Positions 11,500-30,090 are shown, counted from the stretch's first letter. The stretch is DNA of 64,000 nucleotides from Mercurialis annua (GCF_937616625.2 NC_065570.1:53187665-53251664); one strand, 5' to 3'. Notes: a model not told the origin generated them from the sequence alone. Numbers and translations are program-made.

Positions 11500-13032
11500 T
11501 CATCCTTTCTTTGGCGAGGCTGCCAGTCTAGTATACATTCTTGCCATGGATTGAAAACCTCTGATATCCCCCGAGCGTAGAAGATTGCCTGTACAAACCA
11601 GTCAGACGGAATATCTTCAGGGCATAGGCGAGAAAACCGCATGTGATATCAAAAAGATATTTAAACTCCAACGAAAACACATGTAATGTCAACGACAATT
11701 TTTATAAAAAGGTGTTCCGGAGTTTTAAAGTTCTTAAAGTATTTTTGGAAATAAAAACGAAATGTTGAAACGTAGGATTCAAAAAGTTTATGTACAATAT
11801 ATCTGTAACCTTTAACTCTATTCATTAACCTTAACCTTACAGAGCAGCAACATTGATGAGAAGGGGTGCTTGGGCAAGTACACGTGTAACACAATAAAAA
11901 ACAGATATCTTCCAAGTTTCGTCAAGCTTTATTAAAAATAGTTTAATTACTCATTTATCTATTTATTTCCCATTCATATGATGTGCTGTACTAATTCTAC
12001 AATGATCACATAGTTCCATACGACTTCCTTTAATCACTCTGTAACTGTAATCATCGAGACAGAAGGATTCCGTAATCGATCAACTTACCAGAATCACAGT
12101 TCAAAGGGCTATCAGCTTCAGGATGGGCCATCAAAGCAATTATAGCCCTGCAAACAGACTGAAGTGTCCAAGCCGGACTCCAAGCATTCTTCAATATATC
12201 GAGACATATCTCCCCCGTCTGGAGAAATCGTTCACAAAACAGTTTTATTCAGTCAATTATCTTAGTACACCCCAACAAAATAGGGGCATAAAAAAGACCG
12301 AACATTCATGTGATTTTGGTAAAAAACAGGTCACAAAAAATTAATTATGACTACGGCAGGCTAATACAGTGTCGTTTAATTCTCTAAAAACAGACGGAAT
12401 GAATACAAAATAGCAACTGTAACTTTATGCCCAGGTAAATCCTTCAAAAGCCTAATAGTCTTCAGCTAAACATCCAAATACCGACAGAAACAGAGAGATG
12501 GAGTGCGTGGAAATTAAGATATGACACAATATAATAAATACCTTAAAGTGCACATTCGGATGAAATATTTTTGTCAAGAACCGCACTTGAGGAGGTTGCA
12601 AAGGATACTGTTCTGGGACATTAAAGGAAAGCTGGAAAACTCCACTCTCATAAGGCGTCTCAGTCGGTCCCTATTGAATAATAAGAGACAAATTAAACCA
12701 AATTCAACTGACTCAATTACCATTACTCTCAACAAATTGAAAAAAAAAAACCTTGATAAGAGCATTCCATTTAAAGATGTTGGAATCGTCGCAAACTAGT
12801 TGAATATCAGGATCGGCTGTCTTTTCTCGCTGCACTTCTTTGTATTCCTTGAAAAGCCTTGCCCTTGATGCCTGTAAGTAAGCATAAAAACATACATAAA
12901 TAAAACACAAACTAATTGCCATAAATTGAACAAACACATAGCTTCAACAACAACAAAAAATTACTTTTCAATTTAACAGTTTCAAAATCTTTAAAATTTA
13001 CTAAAAAGAAATCATATTTGGCTGACCTGCAT
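11500..13032 (-). CDS. PEX4: Peroxin-4, peroxisomal ubiquitin-conjugating enzyme E2
   Basis: Coding exons on the minus strand: 13027-13032 (Met-Gln only), 12752-12871, 12542-12670, 12089-12218 and 11500-11588. All introns have GT-AG ends. The total is 474 nt, or 157 residues plus stop, the usual length of plant PEX4/UBC21. The protein is a single UBC fold: helix 1 '[16 protein letters not shown]', the HPN triad at residues 79-81, and active-site Cys90 in '[20 protein letters not shown]'. In the family, PEX4 is tethered to the peroxisome by PEX22 and monoubiquitinates the import receptor PEX5 so that it can be recycled; this is family knowledge, not visible here. The two-codon first exon is unusual but closes the frame, and a splice acceptor about 40 nt upstream of it suggests a 5' UTR intron. 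VTE1 is the divergent neighbour. The gene appears intact. Confidence 0.95.
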
Positions 13033-14183
13033 GCTAGTTGTTGATTGGTAACCAACAGAGATTCAAGAAACTGCATAAATGAACTGAGTTAAGAAGACAG
13101 TTTACTGGATAAAAAGAATTACAATAAAATTATGTAAAACAAATTTATTGAGCAGTAAAAATCACACAATTTCTTTAAAATCACAAACAGCAGCAGCAAC
13201 AAAGAAAATAGAAAAAGTTGAATCCTTTGTAAACATTCAATTCCAAAAATTAATTAATCAAAACGCACATGAGAGAAAAAAGAAAGCCAAAATACAATTA
13301 AAAACCCCATCGCATAGTTTAAAACAATCTCAACCTCGTAAGTTTCTCGGCTTCCAAACAGATTAATGGCAATCTTTAATCGTGGATCGAATCAAATAAC
13401 GAAATTAAAACAAGAAAGTAAAAGGTAATTAGTGATTATAATTATTAAAATTAGAACAAGTACAGAAGAGCAAACTGACCTGATGAAGTTTTTACAAGAT
13501 GCTGTTCGACAAACTCTGTTTATTCAAGACTGTATGATGCTTCAGTTTTCATTCTCTGTATCCCTCTCTATTATATTCTACTCTCATCCCAGGGCCATCT
13601 CCACCGTTCATATAAGGGTCAAACTCTTTTATATTTTTTAATAAAAGATATCAATTTTTAATAAATAATGACATTTTATATTTTTTTATGTTTTATTTTT
13701 TTAATATTGTTTTTTATTTTTGCATTGGTATTTTATGATGTATTTATGATGTACAACACGTTGGCTAAGAAAAATATATTTTTTATAGATATTTATAAAA
13801 TTGGATAAATATAATTAATAAATTATGATTTAATTTTTTTAATTATTTTATAAAAATGGAATAGTTTGAGAGTAATTATAAAAAGTATAAGACGAGTACA
13901 AAATCGACGGTAATTGTCGCTAAATCTTAAAGGGTTGGTCATTTTAATTTCTAACAAAAAAGTGTCGGCGATGAAAATTGACACTGAAGTTTAGGCGACG
14001 GATGAACTTTTCATTTTGAAAAAACTTGTCTGCTAAATTCAGATGTTTGGGACAAGTGTCCAATTTGGCGCCACCTTAGAGGCACTTGTTGTTTCAACTG
14101 CAGCCTCAACTCTTTAGATACAACTGAGTTGACCCAGAAACAAGAAACTTCGAATTGAACGATTAACAGTAAAACTTGTTCGA
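13033..14183. promoter_or_regulatory. Shared intergenic region between divergent PEX4 and VTE1
   Basis: 1151 bp separates the two start codons. The side next to PEX4 likely holds its 5' leader and a leader intron: on the minus strand there is an acceptor-like 'tatgcag' near 13,070 and a donor-like 'cag/gtcagt' near 13,480. The middle (13,640-13,920) is very AT-rich. No core promoter element can be assigned with confidence. Confidence 0.45.
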
Positions 14184-18386
<4,203 letters not shown>

Positions 18387-18907
18387 GCACTTGGTCAGCT
18401 CAGTTTGCTCATAATAGCTCAAATGGATGTTCGTAAATACAGAAAGTATGGGAAAACTGGTAGGGAGCTAGATGATGTTCTATGAGGCAATTTCCAGGCC
18501 TTTTGTATCTTCTGCTCAACAGCATACATGTAGTTCATCAACCTTTTTATCACTTCAATCATTAATACATTTTGAAATAAAAAGTCAAAATATGGTACAG
18601 CTTTTAACCTTCCGTTTGATCAAATTTACCAAGGGTGTAGCATTCGGATATAACCCAATTCAGTGGCAGATTTAGGCATATAATTTTGGGTTGAGTAAAC
18701 TTTTGATTCAGTTATTATATACAGATTTTAATATATTTAATAAAATAAAATTTTAAATTGAGATCAAGTTAAATGTGTCATACAAGTTCAAATTCGAGCT
18801 CAAGTACAATAAAAAGATAAAAATCATTATTAAAAAGAAAATTATTCATTTGTGTTTTTTTTTACTATAAAATACAAAATTTAAATTTAAGATGACATAC
18901 ATATAAA
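18387..18907. other. VTE1 3' flank and AT-rich spacer
   Basis: Likely includes the VTE1 3' UTR. An 'aataaa' lies at 18,576-18,581, but no cleavage site can be fixed. No gene is seen. Confidence 0.5.
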
Positions 18908-19017
18908 TCTATCTACTATCTACTATATATATATAAAGCAGGATGTTTTTTCCCATGGTTTGATACGTTGACATTTGGCACATTCCAATTGGTCTTTAAA
19001 ATATATTACTTTAATTG

Positions 19018-19323
19018 CTTTAATCATTATTCTCACAATTTAATACATTGATTGATTTGTTAACCTTTCATCATAAATTGGTAACTTGATATGAAAATAA
19101 GAATATTGCTAATAATAGACTAATCATTTATTTGATAACTTTTATTTGCATTCTAAAAAAAACTAGCAATTACTATAAGATTTTAATTTTTTTTAATTTT
19201 TGTATCATATAATAAATATTTATATAAAAATACACTTCCTAAAAAAGGCATACTTAATTGAAATTTTAACTTTCCACGTGCAATCTACTACTATCTACTT
19301 CTAATACATATAAAATATTATAT
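19018..19323 (+). repeat. Direct repeat copy A (about 305 bp; partner at 26,221-26,525)
   Basis: From 'tttaatcattattctcaca' to 'catataaaatattat' the two segments are the same by eye, including homopolymer lengths. Copy A lies just inside a Helitron-like 5' head; copy B lies after a captured gene fragment. The high identity suggests recent relatedness of the two elements. Confidence 0.85.
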
Positions 19324-20409
19324 ACCCTCACTTTTCATTTTCTTACTTCACCCGTCTCTTTACCATCTGACTGTCCTTTCTCCGACGCTGCTGAGCAAAT
19401 TTCTAATGATGAGTATGCGTGCAGTATAGAGACCCATTCATAAGGTTTTCCCTTCTTTCAATTCAATTCAGAAAGGTCTATATAATTGTCCATAACTGAA
19501 ATATACATATCCATGACTCCATGTATTCCGGTTTTGCAATTTACCAGGTTTAAGTTATAAATATTATGTGAATTATGAATAACATATTAATAATCTGGAT
19601 CTATTTTGTATTTTCTTATTTTTTAAATAATAATGTTTAAATATAATAAAAAATGGTAACTTTAAAATCGGTAGTTTATCCCATTCACAAATGGCAAATC
19701 TTTCGGTTTGATTCACGAATGGCTATAAAAGATACTATCTCAAAATGGGCTAAATTGATATTTTATTGAAATTGACCCATTTTAAAAATGAATCATAAAC
19801 GTTATCATATTTTAATTTTAATAATCTAAAACATGAATTATTAATTTTATAAAATTAAAATGCATAACATTTTTGATAAAATAAATATGAATGTGAATAC
19901 CAAAATGTAATTTTTTTTACCATATTAATATTTTGCGTTCACCTTATTTTTATTGTTATTATTATTTTCAAAAAGAAAACCCACATATTAGATTTTGCAA
20001 AATATGAAGAATCATAAGGTCCCTTTCAATGGGAAGAAAAAATAAAGCCAATACTTACGGAGTGTGCATAAAAGTGATGATTATTGTAACAACTCCTCAT
20101 CGAGTCATTATGCAGTCCTTCACTCCCATTGGCGCATTTAAAAAATAATTAGTGAAATAAATCTAAACTATTAGTAATATATTAAACTGAACTCAAATAA
20201 ATTGATAAGTTGAAAATTGAAACAAACCAAAATATATTCAATTGCAATCTGATTTATTATATTTGACTTAACCGATCAAATTAAAATAATCTAAAAAAAG
20301 ATCGAACTAACGAAATTTAATGAATCAAATTAAATTAATATTTTTTATCATTTTAAGAAATTTTAATTTTAACATTTGTGAAATAATTTAATCTTATAAC
20401 TATTGTTAA

Positions 20410-20700
20410 TTAATTGATGTTTTCAAACCTAACAAATTGAAGATGTTTTGAAGTACATGCTAATATATTATTGGGTATTGGCAAAACAAATTTTAACGTT
20501 TCAAGTTTCAATTTTGTATTGTATTTTATAGTCCATTTTTTATTTCTAGTTATTGTTTGCACATGTGGCTGTCGAAATGTTCTTACCTCGCATTTGCGAC
20601 TCGCAGGGGAAGCAATACAGGCATGACAGTCTTTCATGAAATGGGATAATGGTGGATGCCGACGACATCCATCCAAGGAACGCTACGCATCATTTTTCAA
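20410..20700. other. Small higher-GC island inside AT-rich DNA
   Basis: About 20,570-20,690 is markedly less A/T-rich than its surroundings and opens an 88-codon minus-strand frame (20,410-20,676). No domain is recognised. It might be a captured gene fragment. Confidence 0.25.
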
Positions 20701-22707
20701 TGATTATTAATATAATTTATTATAATAAAAAATATATTATAATATGAATAATATATAATTAGCAGCGTATTTAAATTAATGTTTGAGACTAGAAACTATC
20801 ATAAATAATTCATGGATATTATTAAAATTATATATAAATATATAATAATAATAAAAACTTCTAAAAAAATTCAAAATAACACTAAGAAAGTTTTCAATTA
20901 AATCAAATTAATTAATGAATTTTCTTTATAAAAAAATACAACCAAACTAAACAATCAGACTCATATGCTTTTTTAATTTAATTTTTATCAAAATTAAATT
21001 GAAATATCTTATCTTTAAAATTAATTAAAAATAAAATAATTAATCATTCATAAACTATTTGTATATTTTAAAAATTATAAAAGAATAAACTTGAAAAATA
21101 AATAAAACAATAATTTTAATTAATTTAATTATTTTTAGACTATAGAATGCAAAAGTGTCAAATATTGGAATTTAATTTGTTTAAACATCGTCTGAACTTC
21201 AGTATGCCACGTATGAAAAAATGGCCGAAAGATAGATTTAAGTTACAAAATGAAAAAAAAAATACTTATTTTATAATATTTTAAATAATGAAAATAGACT
21301 GTTGTAAAATTAAAATTTATTTTAATATTTTAAATAATAGAAATAGATCGCTGTAAAATTAAAATATTAGAACCTTTTTACTAATACTTCTATGATTTTC
21401 ATATTTTCTTTTGAATTAGAATTCTCTCATGTTCATTTGAACATGAGGGGTCATATTCATTAAATCTACAATATTTATTACAAAATAAATTATTAAAGTT
21501 ATAAAATTTAATTTTAATTAATTTAATTTACATTTTTTTCTTTCCAAAAAAATGTAATTATGTTATATTGATCGATAATTATTTACATAATCAGATTATC
21601 TAATTTATTAAAAAATGTCACCCTCACTTTATCCTTTATGATAGTTTCTACTTCTCCATTTGAACATTTCAAAACCTATGAACCCATCAGTTATCCAGTG
21701 AACATGACAACAGAGCCATATATAATATATTTGCTTACGCTCGTCTAAACTGGGGCCTTTATTGTCCTTTACTCTCACATTGCTTCAATCTAATAAAATT
21801 AAAATTTAATTTTAAAAAATAATAATTAAAGTCTAACTATAAAAATATAAAATAATTTAATATAAATTAAACAAGTTGATTCGTTTGATTTTTTATTCAA
21901 TTCAATTTATAAAGTTAACTTAAAACTTTTATGTTCAAAAATCAAATTGACTCTAAATATGAGTTTTCTTATAATATCAAATTTACTATTTTGTTCTATT
22001 ATTCACTATGGTTTGATTTTTATTTTTTACATACCTATCATGGACATTCTACCTCAATTCTTTCTTTGTCATTTTTGTTTCCTCTTAATATAATTTATGT
22101 TTGGTATATAACTTATAAGGTCTTTTGAATGGGTTTTAACTATGATACATTTGAATTTATTATATTTAGATTAATCTCTACTCGAATAGTGTAAGTCTTT
22201 TATGGGAGATAAACTCTGACCTTAAAATTTAAACGGGTACATATATGAGTACAATTTAAATCCGCGATCTCACTTAAATCAGAAAACCGACTTATCAACT
22301 CACTTACGCCTTGAATTTACTATTCCAAATTAACATTTACTATTTCATATTCAAAATACTATCCCAAATGTGATTTGGACATTATGACATAAAGGTCAAC
22401 TAATTTTATCTTTCAATGCATTGATATTTTCTTTATCTTGCTTAAATAGTTATCTTAGATATTTAGTAGTGACTAGAGTTTTTATTTTTTTCATTTTTAT
22501 AAAAAGCCTGATGAGATACCAAATATACATTCTTTCACATATGCATTTAATTTTTTTGTAATCCAAAATGCTTTTAATTAGAAAATCATTAAATTAATTA
22601 ACATTATTTTGTAGAGGCCATAAAATAAAGGCAGTAGGTAGAATGTCACATTCAAATGTCATTAGAAACACAAACAATAAGTGTCTACATCTGTTTTGTA
22701 TGTATTA

Positions 22708-25700
22708 CTAGCTTTAGTCCCGTGCGTTGCACGATTTTTTTTTAATTTTTAACGTTCTAAAATATTAGAATTAGTAGAGTTTTGTTTATATTGTTTTTAT
22801 TTGGACTCCCTTATTATCAAAATTTGGATAAATTTTTATATATTTATAAGCTAAGGTATATTTTATATATTTGTTTAGTTTTAATATGTCGTTATGTTTC
22901 ATTTTGACAAATTAATATTCATTTTAATTATTTTTAAAGATATATGAAAAACTATTTAAATTAAATTTTTTGAATTATTTAATGCCGCATTTATAAAGGC
23001 TAAATTTAAGTAACTCATAACCAATGTATAAGTCAATCACTAACCAATCAAGGCGAATTGTTTTTTTTTATCAAGAAACTACAATCCATTTTTGTATAAA
23101 TTGTTTTTTTATCTGAATTGTTTTCTTATTTTTGCTTTTTTCTTTGGTTAATTAGTGAGCTACAAATTTATAATTTAAAATAATAATATTAGTTATTCTA
23201 TATCTAACTGTACGGCAACGTTTAAAAAATATATAAATTTCATCACGAAATAAGTTGCAAATCTAAATTCTTTATTTTTATTATTTTAATTAATAACATC
23301 AAATCCATAGATATTGTAAGAATAATAAAACTTGTAAACCAATTAATTGTTTTTATATCAAGTTTGTATACAAATAAGGTTAACAAATCAACTAATATAA
23401 TTTAATTAAATTTTAAAGAAAAATTATAAATATTGACCAAGAAAGTGTTAAAAATCAATTAAAAAATCAACGCTTTATATGATTTTTTTTTTTGAAAAAT
23501 AATCAATTTTAAAGAAAGTGTGTTAAACATCTATGGTAGTTAAGGTAAATAAAAAAAGGTAACATAGAATAAATATTTACTTTATTGGCATGTTTTATAT
23601 CTATAGGTTAAAAAGAGAATAACTCCAATAATAAATTAGGAGACAAACGAAAATGAAAAGTTTAAGAACTATTTTTGGCCTTTTGATTTATTGATATGAT
23701 AAAATGGTTTCCATAACAAATCCTGCGACAAAAAAAACGTAAATAGAAAGACCAATGAATTGTTCACTGGTTCTAATTGCAATCCCCTAAGCTTCCACTG
23801 GTTCTAATTGCAGCTGTACCTGAAATAACTAACATGAAAAACAAAAAATGAGACATTATTTTACAATTCATGTGTATAAATTTGTTGTATTTTTAAAATG
23901 TGAACTAATTATTAGATATTTGAGTGGTTTTATAGGAAAAATGCATGAGGGGAGAGGAATAATAGAGAAGGGTTAGTGGTGGATTTCATGAATTGTAACT
24001 GAAATGTTAAATTTTATAGTGTGTACATTTAAGTTAATCTTTAAAATTTTATACAATTTACCTCAAAATATATAGCAATAAAAATCTATATTTATTGGAG
24101 AATATCCATAAGAAGTGTCATGTTTTGATGTATAATCACATTATATAATTGGTACTTAAACTTTATAAAATTAAATTATATTTGAAAATAAAAATAATAG
24201 CAAAAGACAAAATATTTTAAACTAATCTAATACATTACCATTTTTATATTTAGTATACTTTTTTTTACAAACTTCATACCAATTAAATTATAGATTTAGA
24301 GATTTTTAAAGATAATAATACTATTATAAATTAAAAATATCTAAAAATATAAATTAAAAGATTATGATCTAAAGAAAATACATTGTGATTGTAAATTTAA
24401 GAGAGAGAAATTTCCTAATAAAGAATTTTTTAATATATATATATATATTAAAAAATTAGCTCAACCCAATTAAAAGAAGAAGAAGAGAATCACCTTAATC
24501 ACCATACAATACTATTTTTCCACCAGTTTAACAACTGAATAAACAATAGTCGAAATATAAAAAAATAAAAGGCAACATTATATAAATAAAAAAGAACTTA
24601 TATTATATAAGTGAACAAATATGTAAGAGAAAAGCAAGCAAATTTATTGGATATTAACTACTAATGCAAGAAATTACCTCTAAAAGTGCTAAACTATCTA
24701 AAAGAATAGAAGGTTAGGAGAGACAGAAGCTTAAATTATATCAGAAATCAATAATTAAATTTGTTATCTACTATTAAAGAAAAGTTTAAGTTTACCTGTA
24801 GAATGGGCTAGTACAAAAAAAAAATTACAGTGTAATGCAATGTTATGGGAAGCATATATATAGTCTAGAGAATTGTTTATATCAAATGAAATATCCAGCT
24901 TTAATATCTGAAAAAACGTAAGTAATTACTAATAAGAAAGCCAATTATTCAAAATAGCATTTATAGAAATATAACGTTTACATATTAGTAACATCAACAT
25001 TTATTCTCATCAACAAAATTGCACTAAAAAAATGTTAAAAACTAATTAATCATTTCAAATTAGACACGTGTTTATACAAAATAAACGTCCATAAACAAAA
25101 TACAAAATAAACTACATAATTAAAGTATTCAAAATAAAAAATGTAAAAATAAAAACTAAAATTTACCTTCTAATAGCCACTGGTGAAAAAAGACTTGTGG
25201 CCGAAATAAAAAAATTTGAAACTTTTATCATAGCGATCTGTTGCTAATAACTGTCCGAAAGAAAATGATACTCTTTTAATTAGCAATGATCTATTGAGCT
25301 TGTAGAAGAAACATATATAAACAAAATGAACACGGTTGGCACTGGCAGCTGATAAGTGCACAAAATTTCACGATCGACCATGTTCGATTTTCTCGTATTT
25401 TGTAGCATGTAAATATTAAGAAGACAAAGAAATTAAATCTATTCATAAAAAAAAATGAAATCTACTGAAATTTTGCTGTGATTAAAATTAAAATTAAAAT
25501 TGACTGGTTTTTATTGATTTTGATTAGTATGAATTTTTTTCGAATGATTAGAGAGTGTGTAAGAATATATAATAAGGTGTAGTAGGGTGCATTAAATTTT
25601 TATAATTGGGGTTACAAAGTTGAATAGTAGTAAAATCATTAGCAATGGAGTAACATCAAACAAGAAAACGTTTCAAAAGCTTTAAATTACAAATAAGGTT

Positions 25701-26049
25701 AGAAAATCAATAAATTCTGAAATTTATATTAGTATATTGTGGTTATATATGCAGTTTGGCTATTGAGAAGTCAATATAGCTTTAAATTGCAAATATAACC
25801 ATATAGAATATTAAATTGTTTCCAAATGAGGCTCTAAATTGGAGCTAATTTATCAAATCATAATTAAAGATTATAGTAGTATAAAAAGAATGGGATAAAC
25901 TACCGATTTTAAATAAATAGATTCAAATAAGATATTATTTATAATTGAAATTATTTCATACAATAACAAAAAGTCATTCATGTATCAATAAACTACCCTA
26001 AATAGCAGCAGCTTACAAATGTGCTTTATTTTATTTCTTAATGATAGAT
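22708..26049 (-). mobile_element. Helitron-like element in minus orientation (3' end at 22,708)
   Basis: On the minus strand the sequence ends with a 'cgtgcaacgcacg' hairpin (22,721-22,733), a 9-nt spacer and CTAG (22,708-22,711) followed by T at 22,707. This is the Helitron 3' signature of a short hairpin before CTRR. The element extends to the right; its 5' head was not found, so the right boundary given is only the start of the next distinguishable segment. The interior is AT-rich, with scattered short frames that match nothing recognised. Confidence 0.4.
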
Positions 26050-26220
26050 TTATATCCCAGGGATAATGCTCTTGGCTGAACATGTTTTGAGCTGAATGCT
26101 TTCGATCGGCAGTTTATCTACTGGGAAAGGGCAATCGGATGCTTTTTCAGGCAGTGAACTGCAGGGTTTAGGAGTCACACGGCTTGAAACACCCTGTACA
26201 TCTGTGCAGTTCCATTGCAA
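26050..26220 (-). pseudogene. Captured exon-like fragment of an unrecognised gene
   Basis: About 170 bp of near-balanced base composition stands in DNA of about 75-80% A/T. On the minus strand it has a 57-codon frame rich in Cys, Ser and Pro (for example 'CTDVQGVSSRVTPKPCSSL') ending in a stop. It stops exactly where the 305-bp Helitron-family repeat starts (26,221), as expected for a gene piece picked up by a Helitron. The donor gene is not recognised. Confidence 0.45.
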
Positions 26221-29200
26221 TTTAATCATTATTCTCACAATTTAATACATTGATTGATTTGTTAACCTTTCATCATAAATTGGTAACTTGATATGAAAAT
26301 AAGAATATTGCTAATAATAGACTAATCATTTATTTGATAACTTTTATTTGCATTCTAAAAAAAACTAGCAATTACTATAAGATTTTAATTTTTTTTAATT
26401 TTTGTATCATATAATAAATATTTATATAAAAATACACTTCCTAAAAAAGGCATACTTAATTGAAATTTTAACTTTCCACGTGCAATCTACTACTATCTAC
26501 TTCTAATACATATAAAATATTATATTTGATAATATTTCTTTTTAATTTTCTGAACTTTTTAAAAGTAGGGATGAACTATGTATTAATTTATAAATAAAAA
26601 ATTATACAAATAAAAAAAATAAACATACTAATTGTATATTTTTAAAAATTAATAAAAAAATTAAGCTATTCCATAAAAAATTAGCATCTATTATTTTAAT
26701 GTTATTGATTCTTATTCTTTTATAATTTAAAAATTTATAGCTATGATTATATGACTATAAATGGTAAGCCACCAATGGAAAAACTTCTTAGCCTTTCTAT
26801 TTAAAGTTTTATTTAATTCATATTTTAAAAGTATATCAATAAATTGAAGTAGTTAAATGAAATGATTTAAAAAAACATTTTATATTTTTCATTTACAGCT
26901 TTTTATCTAAATAATAAGAAACCATTAAGACTATGATTATGACTACACATCTTAATAAAGAAATTGAAACAATTAAATTAAATATTTTATTATTTGACAT
27001 TATTCTTTAGACAATTCATATCTCAAGAATATTTTAATCATCTTTTTTTGAATATTATAATATTATATTAATTGATTTATAAAGTTTATTTGTAATGCTA
27101 ATTTAATATGGAAACAATTAATTACCAATATTTTTTTATGGAAACAGTTAACTCTTAACATTTTTTCTTGTAAAGTTTCATTATATTTCTTTTTAATTAG
27201 TATGATAAAATTAATAAATTTAATGCACTTTAATTAGATAGCATTCCTTTTTAAAATTGTTACTATAAGTTATTAACATTTTTTTCTTAAAACTTCTATA
27301 ACGTTTTTTTCAACTCTTTTATAGAAAATTTATTGAAATTAACGTTTTTCTAATTAATACTATTTAATATGGTATGATTAGTGAATTTAATGCTCCTTTT
27401 GTAAATTCTTATTCTCTGCTCTTATATATGATGACCACTATTCACCCTTTTTTCTACTAAGGTTCTTTCTTTTCATATTGTGGTTATATCATTTGTTTTT
27501 AGATCGTTTGTAATATATTTTGCATATTTGTTCATATGATTGTTATTCTTTGTCTTCTTATGTTTTATTTGCTCTTTTGTCCAATTGAAATTGACAAAAA
27601 TTATTGTGAATTTAGCAATATAGTTCTACAATATAAGATAAAAAAAATATGAATATGTTATTTATTCAATTCATATTTTAGAAGATCTTTTCTCTTTTAA
27701 ATTTACCAAATGTAATGATTTAGTTAGTATTATTCGTTAATATATTACTTTTTCAGTGTTTTACATTTAGCACTCTCTTCTTTAAAATTAGTATTTTCTC
27801 CTTTGAAATTTAAATATTTGTCATTTTTGCCATTAGATGACATTGAAAAGGTTAGTGATTTATTTGCTTTTAATTTAACTATATTATGTTATATTATTAT
27901 ATAATACGTGTGGTTATTTATTCATTTAATTATCTATTATAATATGTATATTGCATTTTTTTTAAATATCTATAACTGTAAAATATCCATAATCTAATAA
28001 AAATATCAAAATTAAAAACAACCAATAACCCTATATCTCAATTGTTTATTGACAATTCCAGTAGATATAAAGCATGCAAGAGCAATATAGCCACATTGTT
28101 TTATTCTTATATTTTCAATATAAATCTATTTACTAATATTTGTTTAAAAAAAATTAATTGATAATATTAATTATATCTTTTTTTATATTTTACAGAATAG
28201 AATTTCTTTTCATGTTTCTTTGTTTGTAAAAACAATTATTTGGCTTTTCTTTCCTAATTAATCATTTTGTCACTAAAATTGTATTATTCAAAATGCTAAA
28301 TTTAAAAATATATTTTATAATGTCTATTAATTATCTTATTAAATGCATATATTTCTTCACTATTTAATACCATTTATATTTGGAATAATTACCATTTACT
28401 AATTACAATTCTAAAAGATGTTAACATTTAAAATAATCACCATTTGCTAAAATATGGAAATTTAAAATGCTAATTTAAAGTATAAATGGTAATTATTTTG
28501 AAAGTTACTTTTGAACAAATTTGATATATTTTCTTTTGACATTGTTTTATTATTTTATAAATGATTCATGATATTTTATTTATGTAAATTATTTATATAA
28601 ATGTTATTATTTTGAATACTAACAGAAATAAAATAATATTGATGGCCAATAATTATCATCATTATTTTTATTTATTTTATATGTGTTGGTTCATTTTTTA
28701 AAAAACATTATGAATTTAATTTGAGTGAAATATGTACGCCTAAAAATAATAATCATCTCCATTGACATATTTGCTTTATTGTTATTTTTGGAGTCAAATA
28801 AAATATACTTTTAGGCATGTGAAGAGATTTTTAAAAATTTGTATATCTTTCATATTCTTTAACTTACTAATTTCCTTAGCTAATTAACCCCCTGAGTTTC
28901 AAACGTTACAATGCTAATATATTAATAATATTAAAGTTAAAACTATCAATGTATCATCAATTAATGTTAATATCCGTTAAAAAATTAATTCTAATATATA
29001 AAAATAATATTAACATTTCATTTCACCCTCACATTACTATTATTTATATTTTTTAAAATTATGCAATTATAAAATCTTAATTAACTTTAGTCAGTTACAA
29101 TAGATTATTTATTAAGACAATTAAATGAAATTTATTAAAAATAAATGTTTAATTTTTAATCTCACCATAATATATATAAATAGACTATATTATTTTTTCT

Positions 29201-29990
29201 TCTTCTAATTATTAAACCTTCCGGTCTATTATCACTTCTTTATGTTTAATTTTAACCTTTTGATAGGTCTAATTATGTTGAAAGTAACTTATTTTGCCAA
29301 ATAACGTATTAAAATAATTATTAATAAAAATGTAGATATAATTATATATATATATATATACTTTATTTCTAAGTAATATATAGCTAGAGGACTATATTCA
29401 TTTATCCATAAAGTAATTGAAAATTGACTGTTTAAATATACATTATGTTTTGTTCTATTTTAATTAATTTAATAGCTAATAAAAGAAGTGTACAATATAT
29501 AAATTTTAATTACAATGGATAATTTAATATTATAATTGAAACCATGTTTTTTCTTTAGTTTATTATGAAATTAATTTAGCATGAAAGATATGAAATGACG
29601 AGTCGTTTTGTGTAAATAAAAAAATTTGAAATATGAAAGATAGAATTGTATAAGTTTGAGATGAATTTTTTTTAAAAAAAATAAGAAGCAAACCAACACT
29701 TTTAATTAAAATAAATTTATAAATTTTATTTATTGAAAACAATTCAACAACTACTGATACTTAATTAAAAGAATACTTATCAAAATGCATAACAAATTCC
29801 TATAACTATAGCTAAAATAATATATTAATTACCAACGACTATAACTCAAATGGTATTAGCATTGCACAACAAACTGCTAGATCATAAATTCAAAATCTCC
29901 CACATATGTTTTACCATATCCAATTATAAAAAAAAATACTATTAATTAGTTTTTAAATAAAAAATGTGCAACGCACAGGCCTAAAGCTAG
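26221..29990 (+). mobile_element. Helitron-like element, 3' end with hairpin and CTAG at 29,990
   Basis: The 3' end carries the 'gtgcaacgcac' hairpin (29,966-29,976), a short spacer and CTAG (29,987-29,990) followed by T. The left part begins with direct repeat copy B (26,221-26,525), which is a 5' part of the same family, so this is probably one 5'-truncated copy. The interior is extremely AT-rich. A (TA)n run lies at about 29,342-29,360. No Rep/helicase frame. Confidence 0.45.
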
Positions 29991-30090
29991 TATATATATA
30001 AAGCATGACATTTTTTCCAAATGATTGACATGTGTCATTTCCACATGTATTTATCAATATTTTTTCTTTCTTTTAAATGCCAAATGGCAC

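Larger units (their letters stand above)
18908..22707 (+). mobile_element. Helitron-like DNA beginning with a 5' head (TCTATCTACTATC..)
   Basis: At 18,908 an A/TC junction is followed by 'tctatctactatctactata', a TA run and 'aaagcaggatg', typical of a plant Helitron 5' end. A similar head recurs at 29,991 and about 30,740. The first part (19,018-19,323) is repeated almost exactly at 26,221-26,525. The right limit is only that of the next recognisable end (22,708). The region is about three-quarters A/T with no open frame matching Rep/helicase, so it would be non-autonomous. At 21,426-21,447 there is a perfect 10-bp inverted repeat with a 2-nt loop. Confidence 0.4.
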
